From Cafeteria roenbergensis (Eukaryota > Sar > Bigyra > Bicosoecida > Cafeteriaceae): DNA of 64,000 nt. Under the pieces are notes generated by a model that saw only the letters and a program-made list of their open reading frames with translations, was not told the origin of the DNA and ran no database searches. The position numbers were made by a program, and so were the translations under genes. Positions 21,301-31,700 of this stretch are shown piece after piece. The stretch is taken from the NCBI GenBank assembly GCA_008330645.1, contig VLTN01000031.1, forward strand, positions 248,001 through 312,000, written 5' to 3'. Each line of letters begins with the position of its first letter. The first letter of the stretch is position 1.

Positions 21301-24300
21301 GGCGGTCCTCCTTTCAAAAGTCATATCCTCAGTGCAGACGGTGCTGGCTCCACAGCCAAGCCTTTGCCGGGTCCCGCTAGAGGTGCGCAGTCAGAGGAGT
21401 CGGATTCGGATTCATCCTCAGAGACAGGCTCTCACGGGAGCTTCGTCAGCTCCTCCCTGGGCTCTCTTCCTGAAGGCGTGGAGGGTCCGCCCGAGGACCT
21501 TGACGATCCTGTTGCTATGCCTGTGGAGGGACTCGATCTCAGCCAACTTCTCCCACAAGAGACAGAAGAGGCGCGCAACTACAGGATGGCTCTTCTGGGT
21601 GCACGGTCAGCTGACGGAGACAGTTCCGACGGTGACCACAAGGCAGGGTCTGATTTGGGCAGTCCCAAGCCATCAGCTGCCGGTTCGTCGCGGGCCCTGC
21701 ACACGACCGGCGCCCGCATGTCGCCGTCCATCGTTGGACGGCAAAGCCCTTTGGCGAGCGCCTCCAATGACCAAGCGTCTGCTTCCAGGCCAACCCCAGT
21801 TGCTTTGCCGCCGGCTTTGCACGCAGGCGGCACTTTGCAGCCGGGGACGGCATCTTCGGCTGGACCCACCACTGCGGCGGCGGCTGCAGGCGAGCCACCG
21901 ACGATAGCGACGTCTGGGCCGACGTCTGCGACGCAAAACAGTGGTCCAATGTCGCAGCAGCCGGTAGCAGAAGGCTCCGGGGGCAGAGATGCGGTCACAG
22001 CGACGCCAGCCGCGACTGTAGAGCCATCCCTCGAAACTCCCCTGGCTGAGGGGGATCCAGCGACGGCACCTGCCGATGTCCCGCCCGACGCAGGCAATGC
22101 GGGTAGCGGCGTCAACGACGAGGGCACTTCACAGCCAAGCAAGCCGTCCATCTCGGACAAAGACCTCCCGCTTGGCCTTGGAGCAATCCCTGGACCTCCA
22201 TCTGCCTCCACTGCAGACGCTTCGGAGACAGCCAAGCCTGCCACTCAGGATCGCGAGCTACACGCACTTGTGGCTGACACCGCGCCGGCGGGCAGGGGCG
22301 CTGTCGTGTCAGTCGATGCTCTGGACCCCACGCCCGCTGGCGTGCCAGCAGGCGCAGACCAACAGCCGCCCAGTACCCTCGCGCCGGACGCCGCGGCATC
22401 CTCGCACGCAGTTGAACCTGCAGCTGCAAGCGCTGGCGCTGCTGGAACTGGCCCTGCCCCCGCGGGGTCGGGGACCCTCAAGCCACCCGGCGACCAGGAG
22501 CAGGCGTCGGCAGCGGCTCGGGCGGTGGGCGCCGCCAGCGCTCCAGGTCTGCCAGACACAGACCCAGTCCTCGCGGCCTCCGCCGCCGGTTCGTTGACTG
22601 CTGGAGCCTCTCCTCCTGGCGTGGACAAGCCCTCCGCTGCAGCCGCTGGAGAGGCTGCCACAGACCGCCCTCCGGCACGCAGTGCTGACGCTCCCCCTGC
22701 CGCGCCGACGGACGCCGCGCCCCTCCTCATGCCCCATGTGCGCACGGTGAGCTCCGCACCGCAGCCAGGCGACGCTGAGCCCGACCCTGTCCTTGCGGCG
22801 ACAGCGACCCCGCAGCGGCCGCAGTCATTCTGGAAGCCCAGCTCAGATGTGGCGCCAGACTCGCCAGGGCATGCGGGATCGGCGGTGTCTCCCGGGGGCG
22901 CAGGCGCTGCCGCTGCGAGGGCTCCCGAAGCCAGCAGCACGGGCGCCACCCGGCTCGAGTTCCCCACTGCCGCAGGGGAGGACCCCGATGCCGTCCGAGA
23001 AGAGCACGTCGTCGGAGGGCTCGTCATTCGGTCGGCCTCGAGCCCCCAGTCGCTGGGCCTCGCGCCCCGCCCCGCCGAAAGCGTGGTCGTCTCCGGGTCG
23101 AGGCAGGCTGCGTGGCGCATCGTAGTGGAGTCAGCACGGAGCGCAGAGCGCAGCCAGACCACGTCTCCGCCCGGTCGCTCGCCAGCGCTGCCCGCATCGC
23201 CCGCCAGGTCGCCGTCGCCGGCTCAGCCGAGAAGTGCACGCTTGGCCGCTGCAGCTGCAGCAGCCGCTGCTGCCGCCTCGCCACAGAGCGCAGACGCGGG
23301 TGCCGGTGCCGCCAAGGGTGCCTCAGCAGGCGGGGCCTCTCGAGCTGTCGTCGTCGCACCCCCGGCCCCCAGAGCGTCGTCTCCCGCACGGCGCAGGCCG
23401 CTCTCTCCCCAGGCAGCTGCGTTCCGCGCCAGGGCAGCTGACATCACCCCGGCTGACGCGGGCGCCCACCGCATGCGCACTGCGCTCGGCCGCGGCATCA
23501 AGGCTGCGCTGGGAGGCGGCGACGACGCGGCGCGGATGACGGCCTTCTTGCTGGAGCAGGGGAGGCGCCGAGCCGCCGCCGCCGCAGAGATGGAGGGCGC
23601 CGCGCACCCCGGGCAGGAGCCTGAGATCCACGATTTGGTCACAGGCGTCGCTGACGCGGCGGCAGCCGCCGTATCCACCGGCCTCCTCACCCTCCCGCAG
23701 GCCGAGGCCGTGGTGGCAGCAGGCGGCAGCGTCATCATCGGCCACGTTGCCTCCAAGGAGGCGCGCGTTGCCACTGGCCCTCCCATGCCCCGCATCCACG
23801 AGGAAGAGTCCGAAGACTCCCGCAGCACCAGCCGGACGGCGAGCCGCGCAACCACTCCTGAGCGAACCGCTCGGCCAGCCGTCGAAGACCGTCCCTTGCG
23901 CAGCGCAGGGCGACCAGTGGCGCCAGCCGCTGCACCCGCGGGACCAGCGTCTGCTGCAAACGTAAACGCAGCAGCCGCTGTCCCTGCAGCAGCAGCCGCT
24001 GTCGCCCCTGCTGCGGCGACGCCGCCGATGTCCTCCCCCCAGCAGGCCGCGCCTGCTCCGGCAGAGCCCATTGGTGCCGGCCGAGGCGCAGCAGGCGAGC
24101 GCGCCGCCCCGATCCCGGATCGCTCCACCGTACCACAGCCATCGGGCCAGTCGCACGCGTCGACACCCCTCTCTCGACCCGGCTCCGCCGCTGGCTCCGG
24201 CGCACACACGCCCACCTCTGCCTCGCAGAGTCCGTTCAGCCCAGCAAGCCGCTTCGAGGCGGCGGCGGCCAAGGCGCGCATGGCCCAGCGACTGGCTGCA

Positions 24301-26679
24301 ATGGCCAAGTCCGCCCGCGGCGCCCCCTCGGAGGAGCTTCAGCGTTTCCCGCCGTCCTCGGCGCCCGGATCCACGGAGCTCACTGCCAGCCCAGGCCAGC
24401 CCTGGGTCGGCGAGGGCACCTCCGGCTACTCTCGCGTGGACGGCGACCGCATGATCACCTTCTCCCGGGCCGTGGCCATCACGAGAGAGCGCCCCGCCTC
24501 CGCCACTGCGTCGCCGGCCGCGTCCACGAGGGGTCCGCGAGGCGCCGACTTCGGGTCAGCGGCCCTCTCGCACCCCTCCTCCTCGGCGGCGAAGCATGCC
24601 CTCGACCTCGTCGCAGCGGAAGCGCAGCGCCAAGCCGCGATTACGGCCGCTGCCATCGTCGCATCTGGGGCGCCGCCCCCGCCGCCTCCCCCGCCCCCGC
24701 CCCCCCCGGCAGCGTTCGCCTCCGCGAGTCGCTTTGGCCGTGCGGCCGGCGCCGCGGCCAGCCAGGGTTCCGGCAGCGAGCTTCAGAGCGGCGCGCGCCC
24801 GCATGCCGCAGCCGGCAGCGAGCACGGGGTGGCGGCTTCAGGAGGCAACGGCGTGCCGGCCCAGCCGCCCCAGCAGGCTACGCCGCGGCCGGCAGGTCCG
24901 ATGGCAGGCCTGGTCCCCGTGTACGGTGCAGACGGCCGCGTCAAGGCCTGGGTCGAGCAGGAGCAGGAGCAGCAGCACCAGCAGGCCGCGGAGCCGGGGA
25001 GCGCTCCGGGGGCGCCCCTGGAGGCCGAGAAGGGCCCTTCGGGCCATGCAAGCACGGGGCCACGCCCGTACGAAACCGCCGAACTCGTGGCCCGCTACCT
25101 GCGAAGGGCAGGCGTGCTATCGGGCGACGAGGCAGAGCCAGGGAACGGGGTCCGGGCAGAGCCCCGGAGTGATCGCGGGGCTGAGCGCGACCCCGACCGC
25201 GCGTACGACTCTCGCCAGCACACGCAGCGGGGTGGCAGCGGCGCTGCCGCCGACGACGCCGACGACGCCGACGCCGACGCCGACGCAGTCTCTGAATCAG
25301 AGTCCTGGATGCAAGGCTCGGTCTCCATCCCCGGCGACGGCGACGGCGCGTCGGCGCGCGCCTGGCAGCACGGCAACAACCGGCCCACTGACAGCGCCAG
25401 TGGCGAGGAGGCCACCGACGCCGCCTCACTCAGCCGGCGCCTCCTCAGTGCATCTCACGGCGTGACCGCAACGTCCCCCGAAGGCCGTGCCGCAGGCAGC
25501 GGCAGCCCCGACGGGCCACACTCCCCCGGCGTTGACCCCGCGGCACTCCAGGCCGGCCTGACGGCCATGACGCGCCTTCTGGACGAGCTGTCTCGGGCAG
25601 CGGACCCGGAACCGCCTGCGCGCAGTGCCGCCCACGGCGCCTCTCGCCAGCTCGGTGGCAGATCGGCCCGGGCGGGGAGCGCGCGCCCCGCCGATGAACA
25701 GTTGGCTCTGCAGGCGGCCCTGGACGAGGCAGTGAACGCGCTCACCGCAGCCACCCCCCGCGGCGCAAAGCCCCCAACGGCACGCGCCGGCGCCAACGGT
25801 CATGCCACCTCGCCTGAGCAGGGCAGGCCCCGCCGGCTGCCCCCCTCGTTGCAGGCGCACGCCTCCTCCGCGGGCACCTCCCCCCGCCGGCGCCGTGTGC
25901 CTGGCCACGCTGCCTCAGCCGACGTCAGGCGCCTAGACTCCCTCATCGCCGCCGAGAGCGCCGCCCTCCTCCGCGACGCTGCCGAGCACGAGGCTCGAGG
26001 GGGTCTGTCCGCCTCCATGCGGGAGGCCGTGGAGGACCTCCAGCACGCCGCAGCGGAGCACAGGGCGGCCGCGGGCCTCGGCCCGCTTCACGCGGCCGCT
26101 CCGCCCGCGCACATGCACCAGGCAAGCTCGCAAGGCCGACCGAGCGATGGCTGGACGGCTCCCCACGCCGGCACCCCCCACGTTGCCGCCGCCGCCAGCA
26201 CCAGCACCAGCACCACCCCGGACGGTGCCGCCGCCGCGCCCTCCTCTGAGTTCCAGAGGACAATGGACACCCTCTCTGCGCGCGCCGCGGCCGCTATCGA
26301 CCGTGTTTCGGCAGCCGACGACCCGCCGCGGGAGGCGCAGCCGCAGCCCGATGCGCCCCGCGGCGCCGCTCCCCCCCAACCCCAGCCGCATCCCGTGCAC
26401 CCTGGCAGCGGCTCCAGCTCTGCCTCGACGTCTCCCGCCTCGAGGCGCCCCGGCGCTCCCCGCCACGTCATCGTCGCTGCGGGCGGCAACATCGAGCACC
26501 TGGACACGGCGACTGGCCAGCCGAGCGTCGTGCGCACGGGCCTGCAGCGCCGCCCTGCGCCCGCCCCAGCCGCTGCGTCCCCCAGCAAGCAGCGCCTGAA
26601 CTCATTCCTGCGCTCTCGGCAGGCCGTGGGCTCAGCCGGGCGGTCTCGCTTCGGCACGCCGTCGCGAGGGGACATCTAG
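15356..26679 (+). CDS. Giant Pro/Ala-rich protein with two tandem-repeat arrays
   Basis: The last exon runs from about 15510 to a TAG at 26677-26679. A phase-compatible first exon of seven bases (ATG AGC G at 15356-15362, donor GTGAGG, acceptor CGCAG) is proposed but weakly supported. The order is: PPGAK/PPGGK-type proline-rich array (about 15650-18300), a short unique linker, 43 copies of a 21-aa unit (KKGGPPPKGDKPSPSAAAVDG) at 18586-21315, then about 1780 residues of Ala/Pro/Ser-rich sequence with a polyproline run near 24670-24710. No known domain is recognised. It looks like an extended, basic, disordered scaffold, or possibly wall-associated; no signal peptide is seen. The reading frame changes several times inside the arrays: about six small indels between 16730 and 17660, and a +1/-1 pair near 19630 and 20270. 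In both cases the frame ends where it must for the long tail. These may be assembly errors in repeats or real. Confidence 0.6.
15650..18300 (+). repeat. Proline-rich tandem array (PPGGKPSPAKPPPGG type)
   Basis: Units are built from GPKAPPGGKPSPAKPPPG with alternating spacers. The commonest spacing is 78 nt (26 aa), interleaved with a longer unit containing GAKPSPAAPAKPA. G-runs of six to eight bases occur in every unit, and several of the frame changes fall at these runs. Confidence 0.9.
18586..21315 (+). repeat. 63-nt tandem array, 43 units
   Basis: From the first AAGAAG at 18586 to the last at 21295 is exactly 43 x 63 nt; a partial 44th unit follows. Units differ mainly at a few positions (TCT/TCG, GTT/GGT, GAC/GAT/GGC, CCG/GCG/GCA), which gives a mosaic of variants. 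Two units carry single-base indels that cancel. Confidence 0.95.
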
Positions 26680-26916
26680 GCCACGCTTCCCGCCTCCATC
26701 GTGGACCGAGTGTGGCCACGCATTGCCACTCTTACACCTCTGCCCGAGTCGGGCGGCCTTGCGTGTTTTGATTGCCTCCCCGTGGCAGAGCCACTCGCCG
26801 CGCAAGCGAACCAGAATTGCAACTCTGCGCCGCCCAAGCCGCCCGCCCTGCCAAAGGCCGACACGCGCACACGCTTGCAGCGCAGTTGAGCGACGGCGCA
26901 GAGGGCCGGGCTGGCC

Positions 26917-28269
26917 ATGCCGAGCGCTGGCAGTGCATCCGGCTCAGTCGTCGGCCTGGAGCGGGATGCGCAAGCCGGCCTGTCCGTCACCCTCATCGCC
27001 ATGGGCGCCACGGCCTTGCAGCGACGGCACACGGGTGGCATGAGGGTAGACTACTCCGCGGTTTCGACCATGGTGGATGTTGTGCACGCCGCTGAGCGCC
27101 GTGCAGGAGGGCTGCTTGAAGGCGTGTCCATCGCCGACGTGGTGGTCATTCCCAGCCGCAGCGGCGCCCTGCTGCAATGGGCGACACTGGACCGTGTTCG
27201 ACAGGAAGTGTTTGCGGCCGAAGCGCGAGCCATGACGAGCACGGACTCGGGCCGTCGCCATGCGGGCTGCGTTGTGCTGACGGGCACCGACGCGCTGGAG
27301 GAGGTTGCCTTCGGCCTCGACCTGTGGCTGCCGGCGAGCCGCCGGCCTGGCGGTGCCACCGAGGCAAGCCAGGGGAGGCCTGACCAGACCCCGTCAGTGG
27401 GAACGGGGGTGGTGGTCACTGGAGCGATGCGGCCCGCATCGGCGCTCGGTTGGGACGGCCCCGCCAACCTTGCGTCGGCAGCAGCGACAGTGGCCTCGCT
27501 GTTCCGCTCCCAGTTCCCGGGCGGCGGCGGGGCCGGGTCGACGCCCCTGGTTTGCAGGGCCCCCACGGGAGGCGCCGCTGCAACAGGCGTGGTTGTCGCA
27601 ATGGATGGTCGCGTTCACGCCGCGAGATTCGTCCGAAAATCCCACACTCGCGCAATGGGGTCGTTCGTTTCAAGCGTCGAGGCGGGCGGCGCGGGGGCTG
27701 GCCCGCTTGCGGAGGTGCGGTCGGGGTGCGTGCATTGGCTCGTGGGGGACGGGTGTGCTGCCGCCGCCGCTGCTGCTGCGGGCGCTGGGCGGAGCTCCGG
27801 GTCGGCCGCTGGCGGCCCAACTTTGCATCGGCGCGTGTGCCCCGTGCTTCCCCCGCATGAGCCGATGGGTGAGATAGGGCTGGCCGCGCTCGAGGCAGTT
27901 GTCGTTCACTCGCTCGCTGCGGGGGCCTCGGCAGGCTGGCCGCTCGACGGTGCCCCAGCCTCCACGGCAGCCGCCCCGCGCTGTCTCGTGCTCCACGGCA
28001 TGGGCACCGGCTCGCTGCCCCCGGGGTGGCAAGAAGGGGCGCGCCAGCTTGTTCGGCGCGGCTGGCGCGTGTGCGTCACCAGCAGGTGCGGCGCAGGCGC
28101 AGCCGCGGACGACCACCTGTACGAGGGCAGCGTGAAACGGCAGGAGGCCGGCGGTTTGGAAGTCACGCGTTTCTGGCATTTGCCGCCGATTCAGGCCGCT
28201 GTTGCCATGGTCTTCTCGCGCGCGCAAGAGGTGGAGCGCGGCGCCACGGTGCGAGCGAGTCGACTCTGA
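26917..28269 (+). CDS. L-asparaginase (bacterial-type asparaginase family)
   Basis: A single exon of 450 aa starts at the ATG at 26917, 237 bp after the giant gene. It should hydrolyse L-asparagine to aspartate and ammonia. The family's active-site pieces are present: MGATA at residues 29-33 with the first Thr (family GGTI), LTGTDALEE at ~121-129 with the Thr-Asp pair (family HGTDT), VVVTGAMRPASALGWDGPANL, the Lys in VRKSHT at residue 241, and a C-terminal domain with VLHGMGTGSLPPG and VCVTSRCGAG. Departures from consensus are GGT to GAT in the first motif and H to T before GTD. Ala/Gly-rich insertions lengthen it beyond the usual ~330-360 aa. No signal peptide is obvious, so it is probably cytosolic. 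Catalytic activity is likely but not certain. Confidence 0.82.
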   Translation: MPSAGSASGSVVGLERDAQAGLSVTLIAMGATALQRRHTGGMRVDYSAVSTMVDVVHAAERRAGGLLEGVSIADVVVIPSRSGALLQWATLDRVRQEVFAAEARAMTSTDSGRRHAGCVVLTGTDALEEVAFGLDLWLPASRRPGGATEASQGRPDQTPSVGTGVVVTGAMRPASALGWDGPANLASAAATVASLFRSQFPGGGGAGSTPLVCRAPTGGAAATGVVVAMDGRVHAARFVRKSHTRAMGSFVSSVEAGGAGAGPLAEVRSGCVHWLVGDGCAAAAAAAAGAGRSSGSAAGGPTLHRRVCPVLPPHEPMGEIGLAALEAVVVHSLAAGASAGWPLDGAPASTAAAPRCLVLHGMGTGSLPPGWQEGARQLVRRGWRVCVTSRCGAGAAADDHLYEGSVKRQEAGGLEVTRFWHLPPIQAAVAMVFSRAQEVERGATVRASRL

Positions 28270-28703
28270 CAGCACTGCCGCGAGCGCGCCATGCGGCCCT
28301 TGACGGATGCGCGAGGCTCGAGCTGCCGCGGCACTTGTGACCAGCGACCGAGCAACAGCGAAACGTGCCCATGCGAAGCGATGACCTCGGTGTCACTCGC
28401 TGCTATCCGCGCCTCGTGGGACGATTTCGACTGCGCGCAGGCGAGCAGCCCGCTGGGCGAACGCCCCGCGCTTGCGCTCAAACGCCCTGCACGCGGCGGC
28501 CGGCCTGCCACGCATCCACGTCGCGCAGCGCTTCGCGTCGCCCCAACGCTGGGAGGTACGGGCCTGTGCAGCCGTCCGCCCGGCTGCCAGCGCGCAGCGA
28601 GGGGGCGCCACTCGGCCCGGCTCTGCCGGCTCGCGCGCCCCGCAGGTGATTGCACCGGTGGGCGCTGGCGCGACGGCCCCGCTGCCCGGCGGAGGAAGCA
28701 GCC
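28270..28703 (+). other. Intergenic region upstream of the GTPase-fusion gene
   Basis: This 434-bp gap lies between the asparaginase stop and the next ATG on the same strand. Nothing recognisable is present beyond likely 3' and 5' UTR sequence. Confidence 0.45.
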
Positions 28704-31700
28704 ATGGCGACCGTTGTTGTCCTGGGAGCTGCGGGCACTGGTGAGCCCGCCAGCGGAGGCCGCCCCAGCGCTGGCCGCACGCAGGGCGGGCTGGTTGCGC
28801 CCCAACGACTGCGCGGCTGTTTGCGGATGACAGCCTTGCTCCGCGCCCCGCGACTAGCGGCTGCAATCGCCCCTTGTTCGCGCGGCCCCCCCGCGCCGGC
28901 CGCAGGTAAATCGTCGCTGGTGGCCTCGCTCTGCGGCGGCGCCGTTCCCCGCGCCTATTCCCGTGAGAACCGAGCCGCACGTCTCGCTGGCTGCAAGTGC
29001 TCCGTGGCCCCGAGCCGTCCCGGGCCCGCTGTGCTGCCCCTCCTCCCAGCGCCGAGGCTGCCTGTCGCGTGAATCTGCCGCGCCGCAGCCACTCGCGCTC
29101 CGCTGGAAACCGCGACCGTCTTCGTGGACGAGGCGGACCCGTCGCTGTCGGTGGATGCCGTGGTCATCGATGGCGCCGGCGCGGCCTCGGACCCCCCGCT
29201 GCCTGGGTCCCGCGCCCCGTCGCCCGAGCTGGTGAAGCTGCTGTGGGGGTCCCAGGCGGTAATCATCACGTACGACGTCACCAGGCGGTCCACGTTCGAG
29301 GCCGCAATCACATACGTGAGCCTAGGCAGAACGCTGCAGCAGCACGACCGGCCGGCCGGCGTGCATGCCCCGGGTCTGCGTGCCGCCCCGCCGCAGCAGC
29401 GCGTCTGCCTCCGTGCCGCTGGGCGCGCACGCAGCGCCACCAGTGCGCCGCCCGCCCCTCTCTCTTGACACGCGCGCGCAGCTGCTCCAGGGGGTGCGCC
29501 ACGCCGCCCCCGAGGCCTTCACGCTCCTGCTGGGCACCCACACGGACCTGGAGAGCGAGCGCCGCGTGAGCCCCGACGAAGCGGAGGACGCCACGGGCCG
29601 GCTGAGCGCCGCCTACTTTGAGGCGAGCCCGCGGACGGGAGAGCACATTGGCCTGGTGCGCACGCTGCTGCGGGTGCGGCTCCGGCAAATGGCTGAGGCA
29701 TCGCAAGCCGATGCGTCCCCGGCGGAAGCAGGCCAGGACCAGGACCAGGGCCAGGGCGGGGACATCGACAGGGCGCGTGCCGAGCACGACCACGACCACG
29801 ACCACGACCACGAGGACGAGGCTGATGCACAGGCTGAATCAGCGTTCCGGGAGGATCCCTCACGCAGCTGGCAGCCGGTGCAGGCTCCCAGGCAGGAAGG
29901 GCTGCGGGGCCCCCAGCGCGGGGACGCGGACGGCTATTCTGACGTCGAGGAGGCGGAGTGGGGTCCCGACCGCGCCGACCACGCCGGCAGGCTGACGCCT
30001 GAGAGGCCAGCCTGGGACCACCCCGGCCAGGCCGGCCTCAGCGGGTTCACGGACGGCGGCGCCGACACCCCTCCGTGGTCGGGGGGCGCAGGCGAGGGGA
30101 GAGACGACGCAGCGCACCCGCCCCACGGCGGGCACCGCCCGTCGGCTCACTCTCCAGCTGGGCTCAGCACGGCAGAGCCGTCTCGCCCCCTTGCCCCCCT
30201 GACCCCGGCTGACGCGCGGGCAGCGCTCTCGCGGTCCGATCTGGCGCCGCCCCGGCCCCCGCCCGCACCGCTCGCCGCTCCCTCCGCCGGCCACAGTGAC
30301 GTCGCGGAGACGTCTGCGCGCCCGTACCACCAGAGCGGCGAGCAGTCGCCCCCCACGTCCCGCGGTGGTTCGCCCGACCGCCGGCACCGAGCTGACTACG
30401 ACCCTCCCTCGCGCCCGCTCTCTCCAGCCGCCAGCTCGCCCAGAGGTGACCGCGCCCCGTCCGACTCGGGCGGGCGCCCCGTGGGGGGCGCTGGCGAGGC
30501 CGAAGGCCGGCCGGCAAGCGCTGCTGCCCGCGGCACTCGCCGCGACAGCGGCGCCCCCTCGGACCGCTACGCGCAGCTTCAGGAGCAGCTCCGCGCCGTG
30601 GAGCGCGCAGCCGGGCTGGACGCCGCCGTGCCGCGGGTGAAGACCATCACTCTCGACGACCTTCGCGGCGACGCGCCGCCTGCCGTCGCCGAGCAGCCGC
30701 GCAAGGGCGCTCAGCGGCAGGGTGGCTACGCCAGGCGGAGTGGGTCGGGGCCGGGTGCCGCTGCGCGGCCGCCGCCCGCCCGCCGAGGCGCCGGAAGGGG
30801 CGCTGCCGGCGCTGGTGGCGCAGCGGGCGGCGATGCGGGGGGCTACGCCAGGGCCAAGCGGACCAGCCACGGGGCCCGCGGCAGGGCCAGCCGCGCCGGT
30901 GCCGCACGGGGCGCGGCCGCTGTGGACGGCGTTCCGGCGTGGCAGGCGGCCGGAATCGTGGCGGAGCCTTCGCGGGGCACGGGACGCAGCCCGGGCACGG
31001 CCGGGAAAGGCAGCCGGGGACGGGACCCGCGTCGGGGTGACAGTCCGATGTCGGACAAGCGCGGGGCGAGCGGTATGGGGGGCCGCGAGGGGGGCGCGCC
31101 CCGGCCTCGGGATGTCAACGCCGCTGGGTCTGCGGCGGCGCGCGGCCCTCGCGCCGCCGATCCGCCGATGCCGCCGGCATCGAGGCTCCCCGGCCGCCCT
31201 GGGAGGCGCAGGCGCGCCGTTGCCGACGTCAGCCTGTCGGAGCCGAAGCAATCCTTCCGAATCCCGTCCGCATCGTCGGCGTCCGGAAGCGGGCAGGACC
31301 GCGAGCATGGCCCGACGCCATCCGGCCGCGGTGCGGGGAACGGCCGCGCATTGGCCCCGTCCGGGGACGAGGGAATGGGAGGGGGGATGAGCCTGCTCTG
31401 GGAGGCGGAGCCCAGCCTGAGCGGCGTCACCGGGGACGACGGCGACGACGACGGCAGTCTCGACGGCGCTGGTCGGGACGCGGTGCGGGTCGGGGTGGCG
31501 CTTGGCCGGTCGCAAGGCAGTCTGAGCCGCGTGGACGACTACGAGCAGGCCCTGCGCGAGTACGAGGCAGAGCTGGGGGCGGGGGGCGGCCTGAGCCGGC
31601 CCTCCCAGCAGCCTGGAAGCGGCCACCAGGCCTGGGACGCCGACTCGGACGGGGAAGGCGGCGCCGTCACCCTGGGCGCGATGCTGCAACAAGGCACGCT

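Noticed and set aside
18586-21315. CRISPR-like array
   Set aside because: The units are contiguous with no unique spacers, the period is a multiple of three, and they lie in a coding frame of a eukaryotic gene.
18494-21324. Three overlapping minus-strand open frames of 800-940 codons across the 63-nt array
   Set aside because: Same reason: the 63-nt unit lacks stops in several frames. Only the plus frame joins meaningful flanking sequence on both sides.
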